A program made the translations under genes and the position numbers. Of a stretch of 64,000 nucleotides of DNA, positions 44,184 through 55,695 are shown in pieces (within the stretch, counting starts at the first letter, position 1; each line of letters starts with the position of its first letter). The notes beneath the pieces are model-generated. The model was given only the letters and a program-made list of their open reading frames with translations. It did no database searches and was not told the origin of the DNA. Source of the DNA: Anthonomus grandis grandis (lineage: Eukaryota; Arthropoda; Insecta; Coleoptera; Curculionidae); NCBI RefSeq assembly GCF_022605725.1, contig NC_065550.1:7564001-7628000 (forward strand), given 5' to 3'.

Positions 44184-47100
44184 ATGTCCCTTATGAAATG
44201 TGATGATGTTGTTATACCGATATTTGATGGTGTGGATTATGCAAATTGGAAGACCCGGCTATGTAAGTTTCTGGAGTTTAAAAAATGCAAGGAAGTTGTC
44301 CTTCGTGAAAAGGCTGCTACAGATAACGACGAGGAGTGGAATCTAATGGAAATTAGGGCGGTCAATTACATTTATAGTGGCATTTCTAACAGGCAGTTGG
44401 AATATGTGTCTCACCTGGACACAGCACGAAAAATTATGCTAAAGTTTGATGAGATGTATAACAGACAGTCTACTGCTTTACAGATTGTCTATCGAAGTGC
44501 TCTTGAGGGAATTAAGTTGGAGAACTTTACTGATGTAAATGCCTTTTTCGATGCCTTTGAAAGAAGTATAAATGACCTACGAGCTGCAGGTGCTCCTATT
44601 AAGGAAGTTGAGAAGTTGAACTATATGCTTAAGGCGCTGCCAAGTACATACAGCTATATAGGAGACCTAATTGATGTTTTACCAGAAGCTGAAAGAACCT
44701 GTGAATTTTTGAAGCAAAAAATTAAGCTAAAAGCTTTGGAAAATGGACCGTCAGCAGCCATCAGTTCAAATCAGGGTAGGTCTAATGTATTTATGGCAAC
44801 TAGTCATTCCAGACCGCAGCTGCAATACCAGTCAAGAGTGTGTTATTTGTGTGGCAAACCTGGACATATACAGAGAGACTGCAGAGTCCAAAGTTCAAGT
44901 GGCAACTCATCTAGAGAATATGTTCATCGGAATCGTGGCAATACCTATGGGCCTAGCAACAGAGGTCACTCTCAGGGTGGTCAATTTCAAGGCAGGAGAA
45001 GTAACTTTCGAGGCAGAGGCAGGGGGCATGGAGGACATGCTCAACCAAACTCAAACAGCAACAGTAGTGTGTTTATGGTTAATGTAGGTCAAAATGTCAG
45101 TGAAACTGTAAGTAGTAAAATTTCTGAAAATAATGAGGTTACTTGGGTGCTTGATAGTGGATGCACAGACCACATAATTAATAATGACAAATACTTTAGT
45201 ACATTTTTACCTTTAAAAACACCAAATAATGTCAAACTTGGAGATGGTCGAATACTACAAGCAACCAAGATAGGTACTGTTATATGTAATTTCTTTATTT
45301 GTAATAGGGTGTCAACTGTTACTATTAAAAATGTTTTCTTTGTAAAAGAAATGAATAATAACCTCTTAAGTTATAGTAAAATTACTAAAAATAATAAAAT
45401 TATATCTGAAGCTGATGTGAGTAAAATTTATAACAAAAATAATGAGATAGTTGGAATTGCTAAGAAGTATAATAATTTATATTACATAAAATGCTTGTTG
45501 GTTAAAAACGAAATCAATGCCAATGTAATTACTTGTAAAATTGAACCTAAAAATGAAATGTCTCTTAAGGAAAAATGGCACAGAATATTAGGGCATATAA
45601 ACTTTAATTCTTTAAGTAAGGTTTGTAAAAATAATATGTTAGAGAATTTACCTGAAAATCTTGAATGTAACTTTATGAAATGTGCAATCTGTATTGAAAA
45701 TAAGATGCATAACTTACCTTTTCAAAATAACAGAACTAAAGCCAATGATATTCTTGAAATAATTCATACTGATTTAAATGGACCTCATAACACTGTTGGA
45801 AGTAATGGGGAGAAGTATTTTTTAAGCATTATTGATGATTATAGTAAATTGATTAAAGTTTTCTGTATTAAAAGTAAAGATCAAGTTTTTGAGTGTCTAG
45901 CTGAATATATTAATCAGGTTGAAAACATTTCTAATAAAAAGGTTAAAAGGATTAGGTGTGATAACGGAACAGAATATATAAATTCGAAAATTTGTACATT
46001 TGCTTGTGAAAAAGGTATTATTGTTGACCCTTGTCCACCTTATGTACATGAACTTAATGGTACCGCAGAGAGATTGAACAGAACTATTATGGACATGGCT
46101 AGATGTCTTATGGCTGAAGCTAAAATTAATCGATGCTATTGGCCTGAGGCTGTTAAAACAGCTGCTTTCTTAAAGAATAGAATTCTAGCAAACACCATAG
46201 AGAGATTGACTCCCTATGAAATCTTTTTTAGAAAGAAGCCTGATGCCAAATATTTAAGGATCTATGGAAGCAAAATATTTGTTAGAATTCCTGAAGTAAA
46301 AAGAACTTCCAAATGGGATAAAAAGGCTGAATGTGGTATACTTGTTGGATATTCAGATGTGGGTTACCGAGTTCTAATAGGTAATAAGATTATTGTAGCG
46401 CGACATGTGGATATAGTAGAGGATGACACTGTTTGTATTGGTTTTGAAGAGCCTAAAGAGATTATTGATCCCAAGGTAAAAGAAGAACTTAAGACAACCC
46501 AAGAATTTAATCTAGAGGAACAGGAAGATGAGAATAGTGACTCAGATTATAGTGATGTTCCGGATAATCTTAATCAAACTGTGCAAGAAGACAGGCAAGA
46601 AGTTGGTTCATCTGAGGGTACACTATTAAGAAAATCAAAAAGAATCCCAAAACCAAACAAGAATGAAAACTATGTCTATCAAACAATTTGCGTAAATTAT
46701 TGTAATGCAATGACTCCTTTAACTTTTGAAGAGACTCTATTGTCTTCTGAAGCGAAAAATTGGAAAGGAGCTATGGACTTAGAGCTGAAAAATTTGTCTA
46801 AAAATAAAACATGGAAAAAGGTTGAGAGACCCAAAGACCAGCCAGTTATTGATGTTAAATGGGTGTATAAAAAGAAGCCAGATGGAATTTTTAAAGCACG
46901 TTTAGTGGCTAAAGGTTTTCAACAAAAAAATAACATAGATGACACTTATTCGCCCGTCTTTAAAGGTCAAACCCTTAAAATCTTGTTATCCTTTTGTCTT
47001 CAAAATAATTTCTTTATAGAGCAGATGGATGTTGAGACAGCTTTTCTAAATGGAAAAATAACAAGTAATATTTATGTTGAACAACCTGAAGGTTATAATG

Positions 47101-48224
47101 ATGGGTCTAATAAAGTTTTTAAATTGTATAAAGCTCTGTATGGCTTAAAAGAAAGTCCCCGTTTATGGTATGAATGTTTCCACCAGTACATGAGTGATCT
47201 CAATTTTTCTAGAAATAATTGTGATTATTGTTTATATTATAAAGATATTCAAAATGGCACCATTTACATATTACTTTTTGTGGATGATCTTCTCATTTGT
47301 AGTAATAATCAAACTTATATTTCTAATATAAAGCAAAAATTATCTCTACGCTTTAATATGAAAGATCTAGGTAAAATAAGCAATTATGTTGGTATTGAAA
47401 TAAAATACAATGAAAAGTCGAATATGTTATTGAGTCAAAAAACTTATATCGAAACATTAGCGGAACGATATAATATTATCAGCTGTAATAAAAGTTTCTC
47501 TACACCAATGGAAGTCAATTTAAAATTATTAAAGACTGATAGTTTGAATGATAGTCTAAAATATAGGAGTATTATAGGTGCTCTTCTCTATGTTAGCACA
47601 GCTACCAGACCTGATATATCATTTAGCGTTAACTATTTAAGCAGATTTCAGAATTGCTATGAAGAAACTCATTTTAAATATGCTCTAAGAATACTTAAAT
47701 ACTTATATCAAACAAGAGACTTAAACTTAATTTATACGAAAAGAAATGAAAATTGTAAAGTTATTGACTGCTTTGTAGACGCAGACTGGGCAGGTGATTC
47801 AAATGATAGAAAATCTACCACCGGTTTTGTTATTAGATTTTATGAGAATGTTATTTACTGGAAATCTCATAAACAGAATAGTGTAACTAAGTCATCTACT
47901 GCAGCTGAGTATGTTGCATTATCAGATGCGATTTCAGAAATTCTTGTTGTAAAAGAAATTTTAAAAACTTTTAAAGTTAACTTAAATAATCCAATCCAAG
48001 TTTATGAAGATAATTCTGGCGCTGTAGCAATATCTAAGTACGGTAACTATACTAAAAATGCTAAGCATATTGAAATTCAATATCATTTTGTGCATGAGAA
48101 TTATTTAGCTAAGGTAATAGATATCATAAAAATTAAATCTGACGAGAATTTAGCTGATATTCTTACTAAGGCACTGGGTAAAGAAAAGTTTATTTGCTTT
48201 AGAGATTTATTAAACTTAAAGTAA
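44184..48224 (+). CDS. Copia Gag-Pol polyprotein
   Basis: 1,346 residues in one frame. Order: Gag (about 1-210); CCHC zinc knuckle CYLCGKPGHIQRDC at about 219; Gly/Arg-rich linker; aspartic protease VLDSGCTDHI at about 320; Gag-pre-integrase KWHRILGHIN at about 463 with an H-C zinc site; integrase with IIHTDLNGPH (first D), RCDNGTEY (second D) and GTAERLNRT (E); reverse transcriptase with VDVKWVY-like IDVKWVYKKK at about 890 and LLFVDDLLI at about 1030; RNase H with DADWAGDSNDRKST at about 1199, AAEYVAL and EDNSGAV. All catalytic residues are present. The polyprotein forms cytoplasmic particles in which the RNA is copied and then integrated. Confidence 0.95.
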   Translation: MSLMKCDDVVIPIFDGVDYANWKTRLCKFLEFKKCKEVVLREKAATDNDEEWNLMEIRAVNYIYSGISNRQLEYVSHLDTARKIMLKFDEMYNRQSTALQIVYRSALEGIKLENFTDVNAFFDAFERSINDLRAAGAPIKEVEKLNYMLKALPSTYSYIGDLIDVLPEAERTCEFLKQKIKLKALENGPSAAISSNQGRSNVFMATSHSRPQLQYQSRVCYLCGKPGHIQRDCRVQSSSGNSSREYVHRNRGNTYGPSNRGHSQGGQFQGRRSNFRGRGRGHGGHAQPNSNSNSSVFMVNVGQNVSETVSSKISENNEVTWVLDSGCTDHIINNDKYFSTFLPLKTPNNVKLGDGRILQATKIGTVICNFFICNRVSTVTIKNVFFVKEMNNNLLSYSKITKNNKIISEADVSKIYNKNNEIVGIAKKYNNLYYIKCLLVKNEINANVITCKIEPKNEMSLKEKWHRILGHINFNSLSKVCKNNMLENLPENLECNFMKCAICIENKMHNLPFQNNRTKANDILEIIHTDLNGPHNTVGSNGEKYFLSIIDDYSKLIKVFCIKSKDQVFECLAEYINQVENISNKKVKRIRCDNGTEYINSKICTFACEKGIIVDPCPPYVHELNGTAERLNRTIMDMARCLMAEAKINRCYWPEAVKTAAFLKNRILANTIERLTPYEIFFRKKPDAKYLRIYGSKIFVRIPEVKRTSKWDKKAECGILVGYSDVGYRVLIGNKIIVARHVDIVEDDTVCIGFEEPKEIIDPKVKEELKTTQEFNLEEQEDENSDSDYSDVPDNLNQTVQEDRQEVGSSEGTLLRKSKRIPKPNKNENYVYQTICVNYCNAMTPLTFEETLLSSEAKNWKGAMDLELKNLSKNKTWKKVERPKDQPVIDVKWVYKKKPDGIFKARLVAKGFQQKNNIDDTYSPVFKGQTLKILLSFCLQNNFFIEQMDVETAFLNGKITSNIYVEQPEGYNDGSNKVFKLYKALYGLKESPRLWYECFHQYMSDLNFSRNNCDYCLYYKDIQNGTIYILLFVDDLLICSNNQTYISNIKQKLSLRFNMKDLGKISNYVGIEIKYNEKSNMLLSQKTYIETLAERYNIISCNKSFSTPMEVNLKLLKTDSLNDSLKYRSIIGALLYVSTATRPDISFSVNYLSRFQNCYEETHFKYALRILKYLYQTRDLNLIYTKRNENCKVIDCFVDADWAGDSNDRKSTTGFVIRFYENVIYWKSHKQNSVTKSSTAAEYVALSDAISEILVVKEILKTFKVNLNNPIQVYEDNSGAVAISKYGNYTKNAKHIEIQYHFVHENYLAKVIDIIKIKSDENLADILTKALGKEKFICFRDLLNLK

Positions 48225-48284
48225 GTTTGTTACTTGACTGTTTTTAATATTAGAATTACCTGTTATATTTTTGTAAGGAATAGG

Positions 48285-48309
48285 TAGAGAGCATAAAAGT
48301 AAGGAGGTG
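48285..48309 (+). promoter_or_regulatory. Copia polypurine tract
   Basis: Purine-rich AAAAGTAAGGAGGTG immediately before the 3' LTR, the expected plus-strand primer. Confidence 0.75.
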
Positions 48310-48642
48310 TGTTAAGTATCTAGAATAATATTATACTTTTATGATCTCTGTATTTGATTATTAAATATTCAAATTATGTGAATATATTAGGCTTTGAGCT
48401 ACGCGTAACAGATGGCGCTAATAGTGTTATAAGATAATATTCGGGACTGTAAGTTTTCATGCTTTTACGCTTCTGTACTGTAGTAGTTCCCTTTTTATTA
48501 CTGGTATTTAGTTTTAGAAGAATACTTTTGTTATGTGATCAATGTGATCATTTATTTATTTTCTGTAATCACCATCAAACGTTCCTAATATACTTTAGTT
48601 TAATTGCTAACAAGGAGTTTCAATTAGTCTAATATTTTAACA
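48310..48642 (+). repeat. Copia 3' LTR
   Basis: 333 bp, same sequence as 43725-44057, followed by GATGT. Confidence 0.95.
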
Positions 48643-49170
48643 GATGTCCTTTATGGATCAGATATCCGATCACAAACTGGTACCTTGTGCTGAAGATATC
48701 ACGAAAATGAAGCCGAAAACTTTAGAATTTAACGTGATTTTTGAGTATGCGAGTTACATGAACGAACTTATGATGTGTATGAACAATGAATATTGATTAT
48801 ATTTTTCTTATACGGATATTAATGAAATGGTAACCTATTCTAAAAATAAACTTATTATTATATTAGATAAATATGCCATATAAGACTGCGAAAATTTTAT
48901 AAGCTACCTCTTCCGTGATTAAAAGAAAATCTTAAATTTATGATGCAGCTACAAAATAAAGCTTTATCATGGGATACAAAAAATAAAACTGGAGCAAATT
49001 GAATATAATGTCAACCCTGCTGTAAGACCTAAAAGAAATTTTCTTTACTTAAGCATGCCTTTAAACTTGACCCTAAAAAGTCTTGGCGTACAATTAAGAT
49101 TCAAGGATCTGACCTCTAACAGAAGGCTAGAACTCTTCAATGCCATATTAGAGCTAAACAGTTTAGTAAA
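48643..49170 (+). pseudogene. Non-LTR fragment (endonuclease to RT linker)
   Basis: The frame QISDHKLVPCAEDI matches the final S-D-H motif of an APE endonuclease, followed by degraded linker and KLDPKKSWRTIK. The Copia element inserted at its left edge; sequence left of the LTR (43707-43724) is the continuation. Confidence 0.5.
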
Positions 49171-49299
49171 ATAATAGTAGATTTATTAACGATTAAACTT
49201 ACGTGTGAAATTAAATTGAAATTTAAAATACTTTATTTGTCATTAACTGTATGTGTACATCGCTGGAATAAAATTTAATGTTAAATTTAAATAATTGTA

Positions 49300-50625
49300 C
49301 AACACTCGATGCAAAAAGGACTCTGCCGCGCTTTTAATAACCGATTTCTAACATTATTTGGTGGTCTATATTGTCAAAGGCATTACTAAAGTCTAACATT
49401 GTTAAACATGTTTTTGCCTCCTCGTTATATCAAATGTCATTAAGAACTTTTACCAAAAATGACATAGTTCTGTGATATTTTAAAAATCTTCACAGAAGCT
49501 ATTTATTTGTTTAAATATACATTTTTCTATTATTTTTGACATTGATGGTGGTAGTATGCTGATAGGTCTGAGGTCATTTAAATTAACTGTCGCGGTATTT
49601 TTGAGAATAGGTTTGATGATATTTTTTTCTAAATATCTAGGAATCCTCCCTCTATTAGAGTAAGTACAATATCTGTATCTGTAATGTCTTTTCCAAATAC
49701 ATTATCTTCCCCAACAGCATTAGTTTTTATTTGGTTCTATATATTTTTTTGGCAGAATCTTTAATTATAAGTGTAAAGTTAAAGACCCTGCGTATATACT
49801 GATGTAAATTAGAAGAATAAAAATTGACCTTCCCAGTAGATGTAGTAGATTCACTAAGCATATTTAATAGAAAATGTTCGTTGATTTCTTCAGGATTATT
49901 AAAATTGGAAGAAAGGCCGTAGTTATTATTTTTTGTTGTTAATTTTAACTTAGCAGATTGCCAGAAGTTTCTTCCTTTGGTAAGTGAAAGTTATTTAAAA
50001 TATGCAGCTTTTTCTCTTAATATAGCTTGCTTCGTATAATTTTTCAGCTGTCTGTAGTATTAAAGCTTAGGTTTGGTTTCGTTCTGATTATACGCTCGCC
50101 GTACTCTGTCTCGTATTTTTATTGAGTTTAATGTTATGTGTAAGCTAGGGTAAATATATTTTGTCTTTTACTTGCCCTGTTTTTATTTAGCATGGTAATT
50201 TTACTATTGACATCAGGTGTTCTATATATTTGTTGGCCGGGAATTTTTTGCGCATCCTGTGTACGTCCATTTTAGTTTCGCCTGTATTTTAGATAAGATT
50301 AAAAATATAAATAATAAGTTATGGTCTATTAGTTTTTCTGACAATTCTACAGAGATAACTTCTATGTTGGCGCTTGTAATTATTAAATCTATCAACGTTG
50401 TAGAAACATTATTAATCCTAGTGGGTTTAGTCATTAACTGAATAAGATTAAAGTTATCCAAGACATATTTGAAATTTGCTACCGGTGTAGTATTCTCCAA
50501 AGATCTATAGTTAGCTCCCCAGCTGAGATTATATTTTAATATAACGCACCTAAAACTCTTAAATGATCTTCAAATTTATCAATTAATTCTATGACATTGT
50601 TAGATAGAGGTCGGTAAAACACAAT
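49300..50625 (-). pseudogene. Jockey-like element fragment, minus strand
   Basis: 50222-50500 encodes LIQLMTKPTRINNVSTTLID, LIITSANIEV and LIDHNLLFIF, the C-terminal half of an APE endonuclease. 49320-49660 carries decayed RT: LNDLRPISILPPSMSKIIEK and a broken D-F-S-x-A-F-D block. The BEL/Pao element interrupts it at 50625; the remainder to the right is not recognisable. Confidence 0.7.
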
Positions 50626-51221
50626 TGTTTTATTCTTGATTAGATGGTTTTTAAGTGGACTGTATTTGATAAGGGAAGCTGATTCTAGTTATTAGTTCAA
50701 TTTTTCTTTATACCCTGACTCAGTCCTCAGTATTTATATTGGGCGGTAAATGTGAAGTAGTTAGATATTAACAAAGCTCGACTTACCCATAATTTAGCAC
50801 AAATAAGGGTAAAATAGGTCGAACCCTTGGCACAGTAAATTAGAAGCCGTAAAGCCGTATCTCAAGTCTCGCGTGCGCGTTAATTCTTGCTACTGCTCGT
50901 TTATCTTTTTCTCCTAGGTACTTTTTTCTAACATTCTTCTCACTTTAGCGTAGGTATCAGGGCAATTGGATAAGAATGAGGAAAATACAAGGAAGCAGAA
51001 AGGAAATATCGGGAAAAAAAATGGACAAATAAAGTTTGTCGAGCATAAAGTATTACCAAAAAAATATTAAGTATGTGAATAAACAGTATATAAAACAAAA
51101 TAAAATATTCCGATTCAATTGCAAATTACCCACTGCAGATACCAGAAAGTATAGACCTTATCCAGCTATCCAAAAAATATTTAAAAAAAAATAAAATAAA
51201 AAGATGTATGGGAGCAAACCA
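50626..51221 (-). repeat. BEL/Pao 3' LTR
   Basis: 596 bp; nearly identical to 56964-57560. Differences seen: TTTATC versus TTTACC, GGTATC versus GGTACC, and one base in an A-run near the end. Confidence 0.9.
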
Positions 51222-51233
51222 TTCCCACCCCCA
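51222..51233 (-). promoter_or_regulatory. BEL/Pao polypurine tract
   Basis: On the minus strand TGGGGGTGGGAA directly precedes the 3' LTR. Confidence 0.75.
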
Positions 51234-51259
51234 TGAAATGCCCCAGCATTTCATTGAAT

Positions 51260-52057
51260 TTAAATGGGTATTGGTAAAGGACACAACTTAACCAAGGGTC
51301 GTTTGTAGACACCCTTAGCCGTCTTAACAATAGCCACTCTAACAATTTTATTGGGCCCGGGAATAAGTTCCATTATACGACCGAGCTGCCAATTAAGTGG
51401 TAACGCATTTTCCTCCTTAATTAGCACCAAGGTACCTTCTTTAACAGAATCCGTTTTCGTATGCCATTTAGCTCGTTGTTGGAGAGTATGGAGATACTCC
51501 GATTTCCAACGTTTCCAAAAATCATTATGTAAACGTACCAATAGTTGCCATCTATCTAGTCGATTGATATTAATATTTGATAAATCGGGATCTGGGAGGG
51601 CAGTCAAAGGCTCTAAGCACAAAAAATGGCCAGGAGTAAGAGCGGTAAGGTCACTAGGGTCGCTACTCATAGGACTAATTGGCCTTGAGTTAAGAACAGC
51701 TTCGACCTGTGTTAGGACGGTAGACAGTTCTTCGTAGGTAAGGATCTGTATTCCTACTACCCTTAAAAGATGAGTTTTTACACATTTAATGTTTGACTCC
51801 CAGATTCCTCCCATATGAGGACTAGCAGGTGGATTAAAACGAAATGATAAAGTCTCTTGAGCAACGCATTCTGCAAAGATTTGTCGTAAATACTTGTTAG
51901 CACCTACAAAATTCGTTCCACAATCAGCGTAAATGCAAGTAACGCGACCTCGCCTAGCCAGAAAACGCCGCAATGCTGCCAAAAATGAGTCAGAACTCAT
52001 ATCAGACACTAACTCCAAATGGAGAGCTTTGGTTGCGAAATATAAATAATTAAACAT
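51260..52057 (-). pseudogene. BEL/Pao integrase core and C-terminus
   Basis: Contains ATKALHLELVSDMSSDSFLA, CIYADCGTNFVGANKYL (catalytic D) and PHMGGIWESNIKCVKTHLLR (catalytic E), followed by the DUF5641-type C-terminal domain VGRVI-like QLGRIMELIPGPNKIVRVA. It is separated from the preceding segment by a frameshift near 52055. Confidence 0.9.
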
Positions 52058-52500
52058 AGGCTTTCATAGTTTTTGCGCCTCGTATTTTTCCCAATGTGAT
52101 TGTAAAAGGTCCGCAAAAATCAACGCCAGTATGTAAAAAGGGTTTTGCCTGCGAAATTCGAAATTTGGGCAAATCTCCCATGAAGGGTTGAAAAGAAACT
52201 GGTCTAGTTTTCCAACAAACTTGACATCGATACAAAATTTTTTTGACTACGCCCTTAGCGGATAAAACCCAAAAATTTTGTAAAAGTAAAAACATTGTTG
52301 TTTGAATGCTACAATGTAAGTATGAACAATGAATGTAGGTTACCAGTAAATTCGTTAATTTGCAATCACCAGGTAAAAGTACAGGAAATTTTTGGTCAAA
52401 GCATAAATCTGAGTGAGCCAAACGTCCACCTACTCGTAGAATACCTGATTTATCCAGAAAAGGATTTAACCTTTGAAAAGGCTTTGGTAAGCAAGATTTA
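52050..52500 (-). pseudogene. BEL/Pao integrase zinc-binding region
   Basis: GILRVGGRLAHSDLCFDQKF, then KILYRCQVCWKTRPVSFQPF with the C-x-x-C pair, and PFLHTGVDFCGPFTITLGKI (first catalytic D). It is in the same frame as the RT segment but divided from it by a TAA at 52503-52505, and from the integrase core by a frameshift near 52055. Confidence 0.85.
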
Positions 52501-52502
52501 CT

Positions 52503-54240
52503 TTAAGGCAAAATAATTTCCTTCTTAAAGTATATTGATTGAAAATATTTAGCAATAAATAAAACTGCATTGTGTAACTCAACGTTTGTTAAATATTTAT
52601 GTTTATAATTATTTATTCCTTTCATTGCCTGTATAGCACGTAAAAAGTATGCCACAATTCTTTTTATAGTAGAAAAAGAACTGTATTTCTCAAATAAATA
52701 TTCAACAAAATTTTTTGAGGGAGAGACTGTCAAAGTCACAGTTTGTTTCTCTGTTGTTGTTTTAATGTTCTCCAGGTTTAAGGGTAAATCGGTTGTAAGA
52801 AAATTCCAACTTTCTATTGGTTGATATAAGAAGTCAGGACCTTGATGCCAGAGAGAAAAATCTAGAAACTCCGAGGGATACATACCTCTTGAACCACAAT
52901 CAGCAGGATTTTGTCCAGAGGGCACATAAAACCAGAATTTAGGATTAATTTTCTCTTGTATGTAAGCGACTCGATTCGCAACAAATGTTTTCCACTGATG
53001 TGAAGAGCCTTTTATCCAACTCAATGTCACTTGACTATCCGAAAAGGTAAAAATATTATTGATTTGTACCTTATCTTGTAAATTATCGTAAACAAATTTC
53101 AACAATTTAGAAAGTAGAACGGCCGCGCACAATTCTAAACGGGGAGTACTTTGTCTTTTAAGAGGTGCTAATTTAGATTTAGCAGTAACTAAGTAAATAT
53201 TGACAAATGAAGAAGAGTTAATTATACGTAAGTATACTACACAACACATTCCACGCAAACTTGCATCACAGAATCCTACAAGCTGCCCGGCTTGTACAGA
53301 AGAAATATCGATTTCTCTTGGCATATGAAAATCTTGGAGTAACGACAACTCGTCTTTAAATTTTGTCCACTTATCCCAGACATTCAGGGGTAAAGCTTCA
53401 TCCCACTGTAATCCTAGTGACCAAAGATGTTGGATAATAAGTTTAGCAAAAAAAGTGATCGGGGTTAAAAACCCAAGAGGATCGAACATTCTGGCAAGAT
53501 CGGAGAGAATGGTTCTTTTTGTATAACAATCCATTTTAGAATTATCAAAAGAAAAAAAGAAATAGTCCTTTACTGGGCTCCATTTTAGACCTAGAATTTT
53601 TTGAACATTTTCTGATTCTTGGTCAAAAGACAAGGCATTTGTCTGTATATGACTTTCTGGCAAATTGGCAAGTAATTTAGGTTCATTGCTTGTCCATTTT
53701 CGGACCTCAAAACCACCCCTAGCCAATAACTCGATTAATTGATTTCTTAATAAAATTGCCCCTTTTAGATCCATACTACCTGAGGTGACGTCGTCAACAA
53801 AAGTAGACTTCCTAATTGCTTCAGAAGCAAGGGGAAGATCTGAATATTCATCAGCCAAGTGTAGAAGAGTTTGAATTGCCAAGTAAGGAGAACAAGCAAC
53901 TCCAAAAAGCACAACATTAATTTCATATTCCCTTATGGGATCTGAAGGAGAAAATCGCCATAAAATACGTTGATAGCGCCGTTGATCGGGATGTATTTTA
54001 ATCATTCGATACATTTGTTTAATGTCACAGGTAAAGACAATCTTATGCAAGCGAAATGATAAAAGTATGGCTCCCAAATCTTGTTGTAACTTAGGACCTG
54101 TAAAAACAGCATTATTAAGTGATAGTTTTCCAGCCGCATGACTACTTGCATCGTAGACTACCCGTAAAGGTGTAGTACTGGAATCCTTTTTGAAAATCGC
54201 ATGATGTGGAATGTAAAAATAATCATAGTGAAGTCATGTG
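52503..54240 (-). pseudogene. BEL/Pao reverse transcriptase and RNase H
   Basis: Begins near 54235 with DYFYIPHHAIFKK and LRVVYDASSHAAGK. FTCDIKQMYRMIKIHPDQRR and STFVDDVTSGSM (Y/F-V-D-D site) are the palm. LKWSPVKDYFFFSFD and SDLARMFDPLGFLTPITFFA form the BEL-specific peptidase A17-like/linker region. RLELCAAVLLSKLL, TFSDSQVTLSWIKG and PADCGSRG belong to RNase H. The frame is shifted relative to the protease segment (near 54225) and stops early at 52503. Confidence 0.9.
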
Positions 54241-55695
54241 TCCTTGATCCAGGTAATCCTGCATAACCTCAGAATATGTTAAATAATTAGATTTATTTAG
54301 CAACAAACGTCTTTCAAGTGATAGAAAACGTCGTAGTGCCAAACTACGAGAATCACCAAAATCAGGTTCAAGTACTTTAAACGGCATTGAGACAACAAAA
54401 CGGCCATTTTCTTCGCGGAATACTGTAGAAGCATAATGATCGCGACAGTACTTTTCTTCAGGAGAAATGTGGTTTGAAGAAGGCATCTCCTCAATTTCCC
54501 AGAATTTTTGTAAAATAGAATCCAGATGGTTACTCTCGGTTAATGTAAAAAAGGTATTGACAATTTTATTATACGGGGGTTTCGTAGCCAATCTGCCCAT
54601 TATTGTCCAACCAAAACATGTGTTAAGACACACGGGCTGCTCAGGACCGAAATAAATCCTACCTTCTCTCATCACATAAGGGTATATATCATTCCCAAAT
54701 AACATATCAACTTTGTGAGACTGATTAAATTGAGGATCTGCAAGGGATAAGTTAGGTATAAAAGTAAAGCAGCTTTCATCGTATGAAACCGCTGGCACAT
54801 TTTCGCAAATTTTATCCAAAATAATGAAGGTAGTATCTAAAGTAAATTCGACATCATGAAGTGAGGAAATCGTACAGTCTATTCCCGCATGCGCAATGGC
54901 ATACATAGAATCAAGACCATGTAAGCTCATATTTGTATGATATTTACGGAGTCCTAATTTATTGGCAAACGATCTTGTTATAAAAGAGCTTTGCGCACCC
55001 GAATCGAGGATACCGCGAGCTATTTGCCAATCTCCTGAAATAACTTTAACTTTTACTAAAACTGTTGACAATAAAATTTCATGATTATTTAATAGCATAC
55101 CGACCTTTGAGACCTTTTGAATATTTGAATCAATATTTCCAGAATGAGTGCTAGTAGAGGGGCCAGGTAAGCCATCACTAAAATGTGTATTTTGCATTTC
55201 AGGTAATTTTTGAAGATTATTATTATTTGCAAAACATAATAATGAATGATGTTCCTTTGAACAAATACGACATCTTTTTTGCGAAGTGCATTGCGCAAAA
55301 GTATGAGCAGTTGCAAGACAATTAATACAAGCGCGTTGCTTTTTAATAATGTCATAACGCTCATGGGGTGTTTTTTTTTGTAAAAACAAAGGGCATTTAA
55401 AAATAATATGTTTTTCTTTACAAAGAAAACAAAAACCTGCAATATCAGTGGAATCAGAATGAATCAACAGGGCAGATCGACTTTTAAAACCAGAACTCAA
55501 ATTATTATTACTACGAGGGCTATGATGAGCAGGGTAATTTTTAGACGACTCTTGACGAGCCTTTCGAGGAATTGACTCCAAAGCTAAACACTGTTTGCTA
55601 ACAAATGTTTTAACACTTTCATAGGTTGGAATTTTATTTGACGCATGCGCCTGTTCAAATGCCTTTCGCGTAATCGAATCCACTCTTTCCAGCAA
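54223..55695 (-). pseudogene. BEL/Pao zinc finger and protease region
   Basis: Starts in the Gag C-terminus (LERVDSITRKAFEQAH), followed by CFLCKEKHIIFKCPLF and CINCLATAHTFAQCTSQKRC zinc knuckles, then the aspartic protease-like ARGILDSGAQSSFITRSFA (D-S-G). It ends within the region before the RT. It is one base out of frame with Gag (near 55690) and with RT (near 54225). Confidence 0.85.

Larger units (their letters stand above)
43725..48642 (+). mobile_element. Intact Copia (Ty1/copia) LTR retrotransposon
   Basis: 4.92 kb with 333-bp LTRs (43725-44057 and 48310-48642) that I read as identical. Both start TGTTAAGT and end TTTTAACA. The 5-bp target duplication GATGT is at 43720-43724 and 48643-48647. 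A primer-binding site, a polypurine tract and one uninterrupted gag-pol frame are all present. Identical LTRs and an intact frame point to very recent insertion and possible activity. Confidence 0.95.

Noticed and set aside
44743..45087. 114-codon frame inside the Copia gene
   Set aside because: Shadow frame of the zinc-knuckle and Gly/Arg-rich region.
54220..54240. Programmed frameshift between protease and RT of the BEL element
   Set aside because: BEL/Pao elements normally use one frame, and three other lesions are present, so mutation is the simpler explanation.
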